From positions 35,255 to 99,254 of the forward strand of contig NZ_JAHQCW010000020.1 in NCBI RefSeq assembly GCF_019042275.1: a DNA stretch of 64,000 nucleotides, written 5' to 3'. Shown one piece after another: positions 7,993 through 18,954 of this stretch. The translations under genes and the position numbers were made by a program. How positions within the stretch are numbered: position 1 is the first letter of the stretch; each line of letters begins with the position of its first letter. Below the pieces are notes generated by a model. The model was given only the letters and a program-made list of their open reading frames with translations, was not told the DNA's origin and did no database searches. The DNA comes from Diplocloster agilis. Lineage in GTDB: Bacteria > Bacillota > Clostridia > Lachnospirales > Lachnospiraceae.

Positions 7993-9264
7993 ATGATAAA
8001 AAAAGAAATGATTGCGATGCTGCTGGCCGGGGGACAGGGGAGCCGTCTGGGAGTTCTAACTCAGAAAGTGGCCAAGCCGGCAGTAGCTTTCGGAGGAAAA
8101 TATAGAATCATTGATTTTCCACTAAGCAACTGTATCAATTCCGGAATTGATACAGTTGGCGTCCTGACCCAGTACCAGCCGCTGCGTTTGAATACGCACA
8201 TCGGCATCGGCATTCCCTGGGATCTGGACCGGAATATTGGTGGAGTGACCGTTCTTCCTCCTTATGAGAGGAGTACAAGCAGCGAATGGTATACCGGTAC
8301 CGCCAATGCGATCTATCAGAATCTGGATTACATGGAGACTTATAATCCGGAGTATGTGCTGATTCTTTCCGGTGATCACATTTACAAGATGGACTACGAG
8401 GTGATGTTGGACTTCCATAAGGAAAACAATGCGGACATTACGATCGCGGCCATGCCGGTTCCGATGGAAGAAGCCAGCCGTTTCGGCATCGTCATAACCG
8501 ATGAGAACAGCAAGATCCAGGAATTCGAGGAAAAGCCGGAGAAACCCAGAAGTAATCTGGCCAGCATGGGTATCTACATATTCAGCTGGAAGATTTTGAA
8601 AAATGCGCTGCTGGCCATGTCCGACCAGCCGAGCTGTGATTTTGGCAAGCATATCATTCCTTACTGCCATGAGAACGGCAACCGTCTGTTTGCCTATGAA
8701 TATAATGGTTACTGGAAGGATGTGGGAACGCTTGGGTCCTATTGGGAAGCCAATATGGAACTGATCGACATTATTCCGGAATTTAACCTGTACGAAGAAT
8801 TTTGGAAGATTTATACAAAGAGCGATGTGATCCCTCCGCAGTATGTGTCGGCGGATGCCAGGATCGAGCGCAGCATTATCGGCAACGGCGCGGATATCTA
8901 TGGAGAGGTGATTAATTCCGTCATAAGTCCGGGTGTAATCATCGGAAAGGGCAGCGTCGTCAGGGATTCCATTATTATGAAGAATACCAGGATCGGCGAG
9001 AATGTGGTGATTGACAAGGCGATCATCGCTGAAAATGTGGAAATCGATCACGATGTCCAGCTGGGTATCGGTGAGGATGTGCCGAATAAGACGGAACCCA
9101 GAATCTATTCGTTCGGTCTTGTGACCATCGGAGAAAATTCTTATATTCCTTCCGGCGTGAAGGTTGGAAAGAATACCGCAATCGCGGGAATCACCAAACC
9201 GGACGACTATCCGGATGGTGTGCTGGAAAGCGGCGAGACGTTGACAAAGGCAGGTGATATGTGA
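7993..9264 (+). CDS. glgC: Glucose-1-phosphate adenylyltransferase, catalytic subunit
   Basis: A 423-residue enzyme making ADP-glucose for glycogen synthesis. [10 protein letters not shown] (residues 11-20) is the nucleotidyltransferase loop, [10 protein letters not shown] the metal/substrate region, EEKP the sugar-phosphate region, and the C-terminal third is a left-handed beta-helix with hexapeptide repeats (for example [12 protein letters not shown]). Length is typical. It is followed by glgD with a one-base stop/start overlap (TGATG). In Firmicutes GlgC and GlgD form a heterotetramer in which GlgD tunes activity; the same is inferred here. Confidence 0.96.
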   Translation: MIKKEMIAMLLAGGQGSRLGVLTQKVAKPAVAFGGKYRIIDFPLSNCINSGIDTVGVLTQYQPLRLNTHIGIGIPWDLDRNIGGVTVLPPYERSTSSEWYTGTANAIYQNLDYMETYNPEYVLILSGDHIYKMDYEVMLDFHKENNADITIAAMPVPMEEASRFGIVITDENSKIQEFEEKPEKPRSNLASMGIYIFSWKILKNALLAMSDQPSCDFGKHIIPYCHENGNRLFAYEYNGYWKDVGTLGSYWEANMELIDIIPEFNLYEEFWKIYTKSDVIPPQYVSADARIERSIIGNGADIYGEVINSVISPGVIIGKGSVVRDSIIMKNTRIGENVVIDKAIIAENVEIDHDVQLGIGEDVPNKTEPRIYSFGLVTIGENSYIPSGVKVGKNTAIAGITKPDDYPDGVLESGETLTKAGDM

Positions 9265-10382
9265 TGAGGGCTATAGGTATTATATTAGCAGGTGGAAATA
9301 ACAACCGGATGAGGGAACTGTCCAAAAAAAGGGCGATCGCAGCCATGCCCGTGGCAGGAAGCTTCCGAAGCATCGATTTTGCGCTGAGCAACATGTCCAA
9401 TTCCCATATCCAGAAAGTGGCTGTGCTGACCCAGTATAACGCCAAATCTTTGAACGAGCATTTAAGTTCTTCCAAGTGGTGGGATTTCGGAAGAAAGCAG
9501 GGAGGGCTGTTCGTATTTACCCCTACCATCACAGCGGACAACAGCTGGTGGTACCGGGGGACCGCGGACGCTATCTATCAGAATCTGGATTTCCTGAAGA
9601 AGAGCCATGAACCCTATGTGGTGATCGCATCCGGGGACGGCATCTATAAGCTTGACTACAACGAGGTGCTGGAATACCATATCGCCAAGAAAGCCGATAT
9701 TACGGTGGTATGCAAGGAAGTACCCAGCTATGAGGACACCACCCGGTTTGGCGTAGTGAAGATGAACGAAGATTACCGGATCGAGGAGTTTGAGGAGAAA
9801 CCCATGGTTTCCCAGTCCAACACGATTTCCACCGGAGTCTATGTGATCCGCAGACGCCAGCTGATCGAGCTGATCGAGAAATGCGCCCAGGAAGACCGGC
9901 ATGACTTTGTCAAAGATATTCTGATCCGGTATAAGAACCTGAAGCGGATCTACGGATTCAAGATCAAGGAATACTGGAGCAACATATCCACGGTGGAGGC
10001 TTATTACAAGACCAATATGGATTTCCTGAAACCGGAAGTGAGAGATTATTTCTTCCACCAGTATCCGGATATCTATTCCAGAGTGGAGGATCTGCCGCCG
10101 GCGAAATACAACGCGGGAGCCAATGTGCGTAACAGCCTGGTATCCAGCGGATCGATCATCAACGGGACCGTGGAGAATTCCGTTCTGTTTAAGAAAGTAT
10201 TCGTCGGAAATAACTGTGTGGTAAAGAACTCGATCATATTGAATGACGTCTATCTTGGAGATAACACCCACATTGAAAACTGCATTGTAGAGAGCCGGGA
10301 CACCATCCGGGCGAATTCCTATTACTGCGGGGAAGACGGGGTCAAGGTAGTTGTGGAAAAGAATGAAAGATATGTAATTTGA
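9264..10382 (+). CDS. glgD: GlgD subunit of glucose-1-phosphate adenylyltransferase
   Basis: A 372-residue GlgC paralogue. The N-terminal loop is ILAGGNNNRM, lacking the canonical GxGxRL pattern of GlgC, as is usual for the regulatory GlgD subunit; SGDGIYKLDYNE and EEFEEKP are kept, and the end is again beta-helical. ATG 9264 overlaps the glgC stop by one base; a GTG three bases earlier is in frame but less likely. It is co-transcribed with glgC and expected to be part of the ADP-glucose pyrophosphorylase complex. Confidence 0.93.
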   Translation: MRAIGIILAGGNNNRMRELSKKRAIAAMPVAGSFRSIDFALSNMSNSHIQKVAVLTQYNAKSLNEHLSSSKWWDFGRKQGGLFVFTPTITADNSWWYRGTADAIYQNLDFLKKSHEPYVVIASGDGIYKLDYNEVLEYHIAKKADITVVCKEVPSYEDTTRFGVVKMNEDYRIEEFEEKPMVSQSNTISTGVYVIRRRQLIELIEKCAQEDRHDFVKDILIRYKNLKRIYGFKIKEYWSNISTVEAYYKTNMDFLKPEVRDYFFHQYPDIYSRVEDLPPAKYNAGANVRNSLVSSGSIINGTVENSVLFKKVFVGNNCVVKNSIILNDVYLGDNTHIENCIVESRDTIRANSYYCGEDGVKVVVEKNERYVI

Positions 10383-10444
10383 TAGGGGTATAAATAAGCT
10401 AACTTATACACAAAAGAGAAGACGTAGGAAAGGGGCAAACGTAT

Positions 10445-10729
10445 ATGGAAATTACGGATGTAAGGGTAAGAAAAGTAGCGAAGGAAGGCAAAATGAAAGC
10501 GGTTGTATCTATCACAATCGATGAGGAATTTGTGGTACATGACATTAAAGTAATCGAAGGTGATAAAGGGCTGTTTATCGCGATGCCCAGCAGGAAGTCC
10601 GCGGACGGCGAGTACCGGGATATCGCCCATCCGATCAATTCCCAGACAAGAGAGCGGATCCAGCAGATGATTCTTGAGAAATACGAAGATGCGCTTTTGA
10701 ACGCACCCGACGAACCGGCAGAGCTATAG
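10445..10729 (+). CDS. spoVG: Septation/sporulation regulator SpoVG
   Basis: A 94-residue protein with the family core: [11 protein letters not shown] at the start, then [14 protein letters not shown] strands, [10 protein letters not shown] and [14 protein letters not shown]. SpoVG is a small nucleic-acid-binding protein affecting septation and, in several Firmicutes, gene expression. GGAAAGG lies upstream of the ATG. It is monocistronic, with a strong terminator about 60 bp beyond the stop. Family certain. Confidence 0.96.
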   Translation: MEITDVRVRKVAKEGKMKAVVSITIDEEFVVHDIKVIEGDKGLFIAMPSRKSADGEYRDIAHPINSQTRERIQQMILEKYEDALLNAPDEPAEL

Positions 10730-10788
10730 GGGGAGAACAAGCTTTGAGCTCTCGCAGGTGAGCCGCGTGAAATAACATACAGATTATG

Positions 10789-10825
10789 AAAGGCGGATGC
10801 CCTTTTGGGGTGTCCGCCTTTTTGG
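10789..10825 (+). terminator. Rho-independent terminator after spoVG
   Basis: AAGGCGGATGCCC, TTTT loop, GGGGTGTCCGCCTT form a 13-bp stem with two mismatches followed by TTTTT. Confidence 0.85.
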
Positions 10826-10928
10826 GGCTTTCCGGAAAAACCACGTGACAAATGCGGTCCGGTTGGGTAGAATAAGGGTTAGGATTTCGGCAAAGCTTAG
10901 AGAAGATAAGGAAGAGGAAGTGTGTGAG

Positions 10929-11501
10929 ATGTATGTGATCGTAGGTTTGGGTAATCCTACTTTAAAATATGCAAAGACCAGACATAACGTGGGATTTGAC
11001 GCGGTGGATCTGCTGGGGAAGATGAACCATATTGCCGTCAATAAGAGGAAGTTTAAGGGACTGACCGGCCAGGGCAAGATCTGCGGGGAGCAGGTGGTGC
11101 TGGTGAAGCCCCAGACCTTTATGAATTTAAGCGGAGAATGTGTCCGGGAGGTTATGGATTTTTATAAGGTGAAGCCGGAGAGCGGGCTTGTGGTGCTTTA
11201 TGATGATATTTATATACAGCCGGGAGAACTGCGAATCAGGCAGAAAGGAAGTGCGGGCGGGCATAATGGAATGAAGAATATCATTGCCCATCTGAAAACC
11301 CAGGACTTTGTGAGAATCCGGATCGGGGTCGGGGAAAAGCCGGAAGGCATGGATTTGGCAGATTATGTATTGCAGAGGTTCCCAAAGGCCGAGCGGGCGG
11401 AGGTGGACGACGCGCTGCTGCGCTCGGCAAAAGCGGTTGAGGAAATTCTTTCGAATAATGTGGAAGCAGCCATGAATAAATATAACCAGAGGAAAAGTTA
11501 G
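10929..11501 (+). CDS. pth: Peptidyl-tRNA hydrolase
   Basis: A 190-residue enzyme that frees stalled tRNA from peptidyl-tRNA. VGLGNP, TRHNVGF (catalytic His), TFMNLSG (Asn), YDDI (Asp) and KGSAGGHNGMKNI are all present in order. The start at 10929 follows GGAAGAGGAAG; the frame stays open upstream for 44 codons but that stretch overlaps the terminator and is not family sequence. mfd starts 11 bp downstream, the common Firmicute pth-mfd order. Confidence 0.96.
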   Translation: MYVIVGLGNPTLKYAKTRHNVGFDAVDLLGKMNHIAVNKRKFKGLTGQGKICGEQVVLVKPQTFMNLSGECVREVMDFYKVKPESGLVVLYDDIYIQPGELRIRQKGSAGGHNGMKNIIAHLKTQDFVRIRIGVGEKPEGMDLADYVLQRFPKAERAEVDDALLRSAKAVEEILSNNVEAAMNKYNQRKS

Positions 11502-11512
11502 AGGTGTAGGTC

Positions 11513-14500
11513 GTGCAGACTTTTTTGGATCCTTTCCTTCAATTGAAGGAGTTTGAGGACATTAAATATCAACTGAAGAAGAACCGGGGAATTCTGCAGA
11601 TTTCGGGCTGTATCGATTCTCAGAAGGAACATCTGATCTATGGATTATCCCGGGAGTTTGCGAACCGGGTGATTATCACCTACAGTGATCAGAAGGCGAA
11701 GGAAATCTACGAGGATTACCGGTTCTTTGACCGGAATGTCCTGCTGTATCCTGCCCGGGACCTGATGTTCTATCAGGCGGATATTCACAGCAATCTGCTG
11801 GTCAAACAGCGGATGGAAGTGATTCAGGCGCTGCTGACCCGGCCGGATGTGACCGTAGTTACGACGGTGGACGCCTGTATGGAACATGTGCTGCCGCTAA
11901 ACGCGTTTAAGGAGCAGGTGATTCGTATTCAGGATACGGGGCAGCTGGATCTGGATGAATTGAAGGCGCGGCTGGTCAGTCTGGGTTATGAGCGGACGGC
12001 GCAGGTGGAAGGCAGCGGGCAGTTCGCTGTCCGGGGAGGTATCATTGATATTTTTCCGCTGACGGAGGAAAATCCGCTGAGAATCGAGCTGTGGGATGAA
12101 GAAGTGGATTCGATCCGCAGCTTTGACGTGGAAAGCCAGCGGTCCATCGAGAATCTGTCCGAGGTGCTGATATATCCGGCTACCGAATTGATTTTGACGG
12201 AGGACCGAAAAGCCGCAGGACTTAAGGCGATCGAAAAGGACAGCAAAAACTATGAAGCAGCGCTTCGCAAGCAGATGAAGACCGAGGAAGCGCACCGCAT
12301 CCATACGGCGCTTGAGACCCTCCGGGAAGAGCTGGACAATGTAAATGGAAATACGGGTGTGGACAGCTATATCCGGTATTTTTATGATGATACGGTCTGC
12401 TTTCTGGATTATTTCGAAGACCCGAAGACGCTGTTTTGTCTGGATGAGCCGGCCCGGTTAACGGAGAAGGGCGGCGCGGTGGAGTTTGAATTCCAGGAGA
12501 GCATGATGACCCGTCTGGAAAAAGGGTATGTGCTGCCGGGACAGGTCAATGTGCTGCTTCGTTTTGAAGAGTTTCTGGCGAAAGTTCACGGGCGGAACAG
12601 CGTGGCTTTGTGTATGCTGGATCAAAAAGTGGAGCAGTTTAAGTTCAGCCGGAAATATTATTTTGAAGTCAAGTCGGTCAATCCTTACAATAACAGCTTC
12701 GAGCTGCTGATCAAGGACCTGAAGCAGTGGAAGAAGAACGGCTGCCGGGTATGCCTGATGGCCGCGTCCAGAACCAGAGCCAGACGGCTGGCGGAGGATT
12801 TCCGGGAGTATGAGATCAACAGCTTTTATACGGAAGATCTGGACCGTCCCATCGCGCCGGGCGAAGTGATGGTGGTCTATGGACAGGTGCACCGGGGGTA
12901 TGAGTATCCGCTGATCAAGTTTGTGGTGATCTCGGAGACCGACATATTCGGAAAAGAGAAACGGAAAAAGAAAAAGCATACGACCTATGAAGGGCAGAAG
13001 ATCCAGAGCTTTTCGGATCTGAGCGTCGGGGATTATGTCGTACATGAGAATCACGGTCTGGGTATCTACCGGGGAATCGAGAAGGTAGAAGTGGACCGGG
13101 TGGAAAAGGATTATATCAAGATCGAGTATGCGTCTGGGGGGAACCTGTACATCCTGGCCACGCAGCTGGATCTGATCCAGAAATATGCCGGAGCCGACGC
13201 GAAGAAGCCGAAACTGAACAAGCTGGGTACCCAGGAGTGGAGCAAAACCAAAACCCGGGTGCGGGGGGCGGTACGGGAGATCGCGAGGGATCTGGTGGAG
13301 CTCTACGCGGCCCGTCAGGAAAAGGAAGGCTACTGCTACGGGCAGGATACGGTCTGGCAGAAGGAATTCGAGGAAATGTTCCCATTTGAGGAGACGGAGG
13401 ACCAGCTTCTGGCCATCGAGGCGACCAAGCGGGATATGGAAAGCAAAAAGATCATGGACCGTCTGATCTGTGGGGACGTGGGCTACGGGAAGACGGAGAT
13501 CGCTTTAAGGGCCGCGTTTAAAGCGGTACAGGAAGGAAAACAGGTGGTCTATCTGGTGCCCACCACGATTCTGGCACAGCAGCACTATGCTACGTTTACC
13601 CAGCGGATGAAGGACTTTCCGGTCCGGGTGGATCTCATGTCCCGGTTTCGGACGCCAGCCCAGCAGAAGAATACGATTCAGGATCTGAAAAAGGGATTTG
13701 TGGACATCGTGATCGGCACCCACCGGGTATTATCCGCGGATCTGGCATTTAAAGATCTGGGGCTGCTGATCGTGGATGAAGAGCAGCGCTTCGGCGTGGC
13801 TCATAAGGAAAAGATCAAGAAACTGAAGGAAAATATCGACGTGCTGACCCTGACCGCAACGCCGATCCCCCGGACGCTTCATATGAGCCTGATCGGGATA
13901 CGCGATATGAGCGTGCTGGAAGAGCCGCCGATGGACCGGATTCCGATCCAGACCTATGTGATGGAATATAACGAGGAGATGGTCCGGGAGGCGATCAACC
14001 GGGAGCTGGCCAGAGGCGGCCAGGTGTATTATGTATATAATCGGGTGAATACCATCGACGAGGTTACAAACCAGGTGGCAGGCCTGGTGCCGGAGGCCAA
14101 TGTGGCTTTTGCCCATGGACAGATGAAGGAGCACGAACTGGAACGGATCATGTTTGATTTTATCAATGGGGAGATCGACGTTTTAGTGTCTACCACGATC
14201 ATCGAAACCGGCCTGGATATTCCCAATGTGAACACCATGATCATTCACGACGCCGACAACATGGGGCTCTCCCAGCTCTATCAGCTGCGCGGCCGGGTGG
14301 GGCGTTCCAACCGGACCGCCTATGCTTTCCTGATGTACCGGCGCAACAAGATGCTAAAAGAAGTGGCGGAGAAGCGTCTCCACGCCATCCGTGAGTTTAC
14401 GGAGCTGGGAAGCGGGTTCAAGATCGCCATGCGGGACTTGGAGATCCGGGGCGCCGGCAACCTGCTGGGCGCGGAGCAGCACGGACACATGGAAGCGGTG

Positions 14501-15025
14501 GGCTATGATCTGTACTGTAAGATGCTCAATGAGGCGGTGAAACAGGTAAAAGGCACGCAGCCGGAGGAGAGCTATGACACGGCCATCGATCTGGATGTGG
14601 ACGCCTTCATTCCTCCGACCTATATCCGAAGTGAATTCCAGAAGCTGGATATCTATAAACGGATCGCCGGAGTCGAGAACAGCGAGGAATGCGAGGACAT
14701 CCTGGAAGAACTGATCGACCGGTTCGGCGAGCCGCCGAAATCCGTGCAGAACCTGCTGGAGATCGCCAGGCTGAAAGCCCTGGCCCGCAGTGTCTATGTG
14801 ATAGATATCGCCCAGCGGGGAGACGAGATCCGCTTTACGATGTACGAGAAGGCCCATGTGGACCCGGCCAGAATACCGGCGCTCCTGGAAAAAGAAAAGC
14901 AGTCCTTAAAGTTTACGGTGGAGACGAATCCCTACTTTACCTACCGCAGGGTAAATTCCAGAAACGAGGATGTCTTTACGATTGTAAAAAATATACTGAA
15001 TGAGATTAAGGCCCTGTTGATTTAA
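11513..15025 (+). CDS. mfd: Transcription-repair coupling factor Mfd
   Basis: An 1170-residue protein that releases stalled RNA polymerase and recruits UvrA. The N-terminal UvrB-like region includes the [10 protein letters not shown] motif. The RNAP-interaction domain lies around 505-575 ([15 protein letters not shown]). RecG-like helicase motifs follow: Walker [11 protein letters not shown] near 655, DEEQRFG near 757, and [11 protein letters not shown] near 925. The C-terminal UvrA-binding domain has the GEPP...[11 protein letters not shown] pattern. The start is GTG 11513 with GAGGTGTAGG upstream. Its 3' end overlaps the convergent histidine kinase gene by 20 bp. Confidence 0.97.
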   Translation: MQTFLDPFLQLKEFEDIKYQLKKNRGILQISGCIDSQKEHLIYGLSREFANRVIITYSDQKAKEIYEDYRFFDRNVLLYPARDLMFYQADIHSNLLVKQRMEVIQALLTRPDVTVVTTVDACMEHVLPLNAFKEQVIRIQDTGQLDLDELKARLVSLGYERTAQVEGSGQFAVRGGIIDIFPLTEENPLRIELWDEEVDSIRSFDVESQRSIENLSEVLIYPATELILTEDRKAAGLKAIEKDSKNYEAALRKQMKTEEAHRIHTALETLREELDNVNGNTGVDSYIRYFYDDTVCFLDYFEDPKTLFCLDEPARLTEKGGAVEFEFQESMMTRLEKGYVLPGQVNVLLRFEEFLAKVHGRNSVALCMLDQKVEQFKFSRKYYFEVKSVNPYNNSFELLIKDLKQWKKNGCRVCLMAASRTRARRLAEDFREYEINSFYTEDLDRPIAPGEVMVVYGQVHRGYEYPLIKFVVISETDIFGKEKRKKKKHTTYEGQKIQSFSDLSVGDYVVHENHGLGIYRGIEKVEVDRVEKDYIKIEYASGGNLYILATQLDLIQKYAGADAKKPKLNKLGTQEWSKTKTRVRGAVREIARDLVELYAARQEKEGYCYGQDTVWQKEFEEMFPFEETEDQLLAIEATKRDMESKKIMDRLICGDVGYGKTEIALRAAFKAVQEGKQVVYLVPTTILAQQHYATFTQRMKDFPVRVDLMSRFRTPAQQKNTIQDLKKGFVDIVIGTHRVLSADLAFKDLGLLIVDEEQRFGVAHKEKIKKLKENIDVLTLTATPIPRTLHMSLIGIRDMSVLEEPPMDRIPIQTYVMEYNEEMVREAINRELARGGQVYYVYNRVNTIDEVTNQVAGLVPEANVAFAHGQMKEHELERIMFDFINGEIDVLVSTTIIETGLDIPNVNTMIIHDADNMGLSQLYQLRGRVGRSNRTAYAFLMYRRNKMLKEVAEKRLHAIREFTELGSGFKIAMRDLEIRGAGNLLGAEQHGHMEAVGYDLYCKMLNEAVKQVKGTQPEESYDTAIDLDVDAFIPPTYIRSEFQKLDIYKRIAGVENSEECEDILEELIDRFGEPPKSVQNLLEIARLKALARSVYVIDIAQRGDEIRFTMYEKAHVDPARIPALLEKEKQSLKFTVETNPYFTYRRVNSRNEDVFTIVKNILNEIKALLI

Positions 15026-17042
15026 AATCAATGGGGTCTGTTTTTTCCCGGACCAGCGGCAGACAGATGTGAAAGCAGGTTCCGGCGCCAGGTTCCGACT
15101 CCACGGTGATGGCGCCGGCATGTTCCTGAATGATCGTTTTTACAAGATACAGGCCAAGGCCTGTTCCGCCTCCGGATTCCCGGTGGGTGAAGAAACGGTC
15201 GAAGATTCTGGGCAGGTCCTCGGGGGTAATACCCTGACCGGTGTCTGCGACGGTGAGAACCGCGGTTTCACCGGTGATTTTAAGAGCCAGGGTGATGGTT
15301 CCATCCATGGGGGTAAAAGACAGAGCGTTGTATACCAGATTCTGGAGAACCTGAAGGAGCCGCTGCTCATCGCCGCAGATCCGGCAGGGCGCGTCCGGAA
15401 GTTTCAGGAGAAAATTGACCCCGGAAGTTTCCAGATCCGGCAGATTCATCTCGTGAAAATCCCGGAGCAGGACGGACAGATCCAATTCATGCATATTGTG
15501 GGGGCTGACGTCCTGAATGGCAAAGGTGTGGATCCATTCCAGACGGTCCTGCATTTCGTCCGCTTTGCGGTGTAAGAATTGGAGATAGCCGCGGGTTTCC
15601 TGATCCAGGCCCACTCCGCCGTCTTCGATCAGTTGGATAAATGTTTTTAACGAGGTCATCGGAGTCTTCAGATCGTGGGCCGCGCCGGCCAGAAACTGAC
15701 GGCGTTCCTCCAGAACCGCCGATAGACTTTTCGTTTTCTCCGCCACCTCTTCCTGCAGGTGATAGGTAAGCTGGATATTTTCCCGCATCAGTGCGAACAT
15801 GCGAAGGGACATGATAATGGCAAAAAAGATGACCAGCAGGAAGGTGCCGTATTCGTCCTGCCAGCACGTCCGGGCCGGTTCAAACCGGTTCAGGGTAATC
15901 ACATGGGCGGCCAGGCTGATACTGTATATCCCGATTCCGCAGAGGAGAAAAGTAGCGTGGGCGAGATGCTTTAATCCGCCGTACAGGGCGAGGCCGGTCA
16001 AAAGCAGGGCAGTCAGTAATTTGTACCAGAAGATGATCTGTCCGTACACCGGTGTGAAGGCGGGGAAAAACGGCAGGATGAACAGCGGGATCAGAATGCC
16101 AACCAGCACCATGCGCAGGGAAATACGCCAAAGGAAATCAAAGGGCTTTCTGCCGTCCAAACCGCACAGGATGAGAGTGATTTTGACCGCGCAGCAGATG
16201 ACCAGCAAGGAGGCGGCGTCCTCCAGGGCGTAAAGCGTGCGGATGGGCAGATCCCCGGCCATCCGCACAAAGGGATAACTTACCCGGATGGAAAACGCGG
16301 TGGACAGTATTCCAAACCAAAGGTAGAGCCGGTCCTGTTTCCATTTCCTGGAACCGAACCATATAGAGATGGAAAATAAGGCAAGCGCCAGGGAGGAAAA
16401 GCAGAGGAATCCGTAGAACAAAAAGCGGAAACCGGATTGGGTATGTACGGCCTGGGGGGTGCCCAGCAAGGGCGGATAGGTTATACCACTATAATAATGG
16501 GTGTCATTGCGTACCTGAATCACCACTTCCGCTGAGGGATTCAGAGGAACCGAAAAGGACAGATCCCGGATCTGTGGATCATAAGGCGTGATGCTGCCCA
16601 AGGATGCCGCGACAGCGCCGTTTACATAGACCAGGCAGGAGCTGTAGACCTCCTGCAGCAGCACGTTATAAAGGGCGGGGCCGTTCCCGGAACGAAGCCT
16701 TAACCGGTAGGTAGCCTGTCCATAAGGAGATCCGTCCGAATGGAAAGAAGAAAAATTCAGGCGCTGTCCGATAAAGGTGGGGACCGGCTGTATATCGGTA
16801 TCCGCTATTTCATCCGGGGAAAGCAGGACGTCCGGGTACAATTCCCATCCATCCGCCAGATATACAGGCCGGTCAGCGTCCAGGGAAACCGTATCCGGTA
16901 TTACAATTCCTTCTTGTGACACAGGGGCGCGTGCGGTATACTTATTATCATAGTGATATAAAAACAGGAAGAAAGCTGCGGCTGCCAGGCAGGCAAGCAG
17001 AAACAGAACCGTATTTTTAAATTTTGGTTTTATAGGAAACAA
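15006..17042 (-). CDS. Sensor histidine kinase with extracellular DISM-type sensor and 7 membrane helices
   Basis: TTG at 17042-17040 is proposed as the start, with GAGG eight bases upstream, giving 678 residues; the frame is open further upstream but that stretch has no start with a ribosome site and would cross the divergent promoter. One membrane helix is at about 12-30, an extracellular beta-rich 7TMR-DISMED-like domain at about 35-200, seven hydrophobic helices at about 206-417, then a HisKA H-box AAHDLKTP (H456) and an HATPase with N-box LVYNALSF, VADTGQGI and GTGLGLYLVK. It should sense an external ligand and phosphorylate the response regulator encoded at 18949-19647. The two genes are separated by an opposite-strand surface-protein gene. 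Confidence 0.82.
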   Translation of the reverse strand: MFPIKPKFKNTVLFLLACLAAAAFFLFLYHYDNKYTARAPVSQEGIVIPDTVSLDADRPVYLADGWELYPDVLLSPDEIADTDIQPVPTFIGQRLNFSSFHSDGSPYGQATYRLRLRSGNGPALYNVLLQEVYSSCLVYVNGAVAASLGSITPYDPQIRDLSFSVPLNPSAEVVIQVRNDTHYYSGITYPPLLGTPQAVHTQSGFRFLFYGFLCFSSLALALFSISIWFGSRKWKQDRLYLWFGILSTAFSIRVSYPFVRMAGDLPIRTLYALEDAASLLVICCAVKITLILCGLDGRKPFDFLWRISLRMVLVGILIPLFILPFFPAFTPVYGQIIFWYKLLTALLLTGLALYGGLKHLAHATFLLCGIGIYSISLAAHVITLNRFEPARTCWQDEYGTFLLVIFFAIIMSLRMFALMRENIQLTYHLQEEVAEKTKSLSAVLEERRQFLAGAAHDLKTPMTSLKTFIQLIEDGGVGLDQETRGYLQFLHRKADEMQDRLEWIHTFAIQDVSPHNMHELDLSVLLRDFHEMNLPDLETSGVNFLLKLPDAPCRICGDEQRLLQVLQNLVYNALSFTPMDGTITLALKITGETAVLTVADTGQGITPEDLPRIFDRFFTHRESGGGTGLGLYLVKTIIQEHAGAITVESEPGAGTCFHICLPLVREKTDPIDFKSTGP

Positions 17043-17079
17043 TGGTTTTACCTCACTCTGGAAAAAAGGAATGTCGCGG

Positions 17080-18954
17080 ATGCACACGATAAAAGCTATT
17101 TTATTTTCGATAACAGGAGTTATATTATGTATTTTAACATGCGGCCGTGCATTTGCCAACGAGCCGGAAATGAATGAGCAGTCTGCGGGTATGTCTGTAG
17201 AAGCGGGCGTTAAAGCGCTGTGTAACGAACCCTGCCTGTCTGAGTCAGGCGAACCGGCGGATACGGCGTCTGACTTCGGGGCGTTTGCGGCCTGGATGAA
17301 AAGCCACGCCAGGACCGGCGGGAAGTTAAAGCTCACCGGCGATCTTGTGGTGGAGGGAAACTGGATGTTTACAGGCTGGTACTCTGATCCGCTGCCAATC
17401 TGCGAGATCGATGCAGGGGATCATACGATCTACGTGGGGGAGGGGCAGAGCCTGACGCTTAATCCTTATGTGTCGGTCAGCGGCTTGGGCGGCGGGAACG
17501 GTATTTTCCATGTGGAAAAAGGCGGACGCCTGGAACTGTTCAGTATAGCGGTTAACGCTGCTGACGGCTATGCGGTTTATCAGGAGGAAGGCTCTGTATT
17601 TACTTACGGTTCTATGCATATGCCGGGAACGCCGGATTTTTCCTGGGAGGGCGGGATACATTTTGCGGAAAAGCCTGTGGTATCCTCTCAGGGGACCATA
17701 AAGGCTCCGGAAAACATCCCGGTGGTTGTCGTGCAAAAAGGAGAGCAGCCTGATTACGGCCTGCTTCCCACTATAGACCCGGTAACATGGAATTATCAGG
17801 GTAAGGAGGAAAAGCGGGATATTCCGGTGCTGTGGGATACAAAGACACAGGAGGAGGCGCTTGCGTGCGGCGAACGCTGTGTCCTGACCGGGAGCCACGG
17901 GAGTGAAGTGGTGACGTTTGAAGCTCCGGTTTGTATCGTCGCGTTTCAGCAGGAAGGCTGTCCGGTGTTTTTAAATGGCTGGGTGAGCAGGAGCTTAAGA
18001 GGCAAGATTCTGAATGTCAACCTGAATTTTAACCTGCATGATCCGGACTCCGGGTATCGTCTGGAATATTCCTACGACGGCCGTGAATGGGAAGAAATAG
18101 CCGATGCGGATATTCATCAGGATCTAACGCATGTGAATTTTTTCTGGGAACCGGATATGGAATTGGAAACCTTATATTTTTCTTTGACGGAACAGACGGA
18201 AGCGGGAACGAAATATTCGGATATCGCTGTTCTGGACAAAAGCAGTTCCCTGTTAAAAGGCGATGCTCTGGGGGGCCGCGGTGGGGAAACGCTTCCGGGA
18301 GATCCCGATGATGCGACGCTTCCGCCGGCCGGCACGATTGAGCCGTCGCCAGATCCTACAGCACCGCCTGGTCCGGCGGTGACGGGGCCATCCCCGGAGA
18401 TACAGGCGCCCGTGACGCCGCCGGCCAGCTCAGTACCGCCGGTTAGTGCGGTGCCGCCGGCCAGCCCAGCGCCGCCGGTTAGTGCGGTGCCGCCGGTCAG
18501 CCCAGCGCCGCCGGTTAGTGCGGTACCACCGGTCAGCTCAACACCGGATGCTTCGGCAGAACCCAACCCCACGGCGGCTCCGGAGCAGCCGGATGCGGAT
18601 GCCAGTCCGTCCATACGGAAAAAGAAAGGGGAAGGAAAGGTAGGAGCCGCAGCCTGGCCGTCGGACAAGGAGGAGCCGGAAGGAACGGATGACGGCGGCG
18701 CCGTATTGGACGCGGCGGATGAAACTACCTTGCGTTCGGCTGAGCCTGAGGATAAACGCAGTCCGGAGGAGAGCGCCCAGACTTCTGAAAAACCGGATCA
18801 GCATGAAGGCGGCAGGGAGGATGAAACCAGCGGGACTGTTAAGCGGGCCGTTCAGGTGGCGGCCGGCAGTATAGCGGTACTTGCAATTCTATGGGGAATT
18901 CCTGCCTTCATCCGAAAAAGATGGAGGAAGCTTTTCCACAAGCGTTCGTCATAA
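17080..18954 (+). CDS. Secreted cell-surface protein with proline-rich stalk and C-terminal membrane anchor
   Basis: About 624 residues. ATG 17080 was chosen (AAGGA nine bases upstream); ATG 17071 is too close to it. Residues 1-26 form a signal peptide ending near GRAFA. Residues 50-180 contain short Gly-punctuated strands (KLKLTGDLVVEGNW, IYVGEGQSLTL) that suggest a right-handed beta-helix. Residues 415-485 are a low-complexity stalk with repeated PPVSAVPP/PPVSPAPP units. After a charged stretch a membrane helix (VAAGSIAVLAILWGIPAFI) and a basic tail end the protein; there is no LPXTG. The stop overlaps the convergent response-regulator gene by 6 bp. Lying between regulator and kinase genes, it may be the target or ligand-binding accessory of that system. 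Function unknown. Confidence 0.7.
   Translation: MHTIKAILFSITGVILCILTCGRAFANEPEMNEQSAGMSVEAGVKALCNEPCLSESGEPADTASDFGAFAAWMKSHARTGGKLKLTGDLVVEGNWMFTGWYSDPLPICEIDAGDHTIYVGEGQSLTLNPYVSVSGLGGGNGIFHVEKGGRLELFSIAVNAADGYAVYQEEGSVFTYGSMHMPGTPDFSWEGGIHFAEKPVVSSQGTIKAPENIPVVVVQKGEQPDYGLLPTIDPVTWNYQGKEEKRDIPVLWDTKTQEEALACGERCVLTGSHGSEVVTFEAPVCIVAFQQEGCPVFLNGWVSRSLRGKILNVNLNFNLHDPDSGYRLEYSYDGREWEEIADADIHQDLTHVNFFWEPDMELETLYFSLTEQTEAGTKYSDIAVLDKSSSLLKGDALGGRGGETLPGDPDDATLPPAGTIEPSPDPTAPPGPAVTGPSPEIQAPVTPPASSVPPVSAVPPASPAPPVSAVPPVSPAPPVSAVPPVSSTPDASAEPNPTAAPEQPDADASPSIRKKKGEGKVGAAAWPSDKEEPEGTDDGGAVLDAADETTLRSAEPEDKRSPEESAQTSEKPDQHEGGREDETSGTVKRAVQVAAGSIAVLAILWGIPAFIRKRWRKLFHKRSS

Noticed and set aside
8122..9051. 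Long minus-strand frame opposite glgC (about 309 codons)
   Set aside because: Antisense shadow of a clear glgC; no ribosome site and no family motifs.
18117..18668. Gly/Thr-rich minus-strand frame opposite the surface-protein stalk
   Set aside because: Repetition (LTGGTAL units) is the mirror of the proline-rich coding repeats on the plus strand; no start signal.
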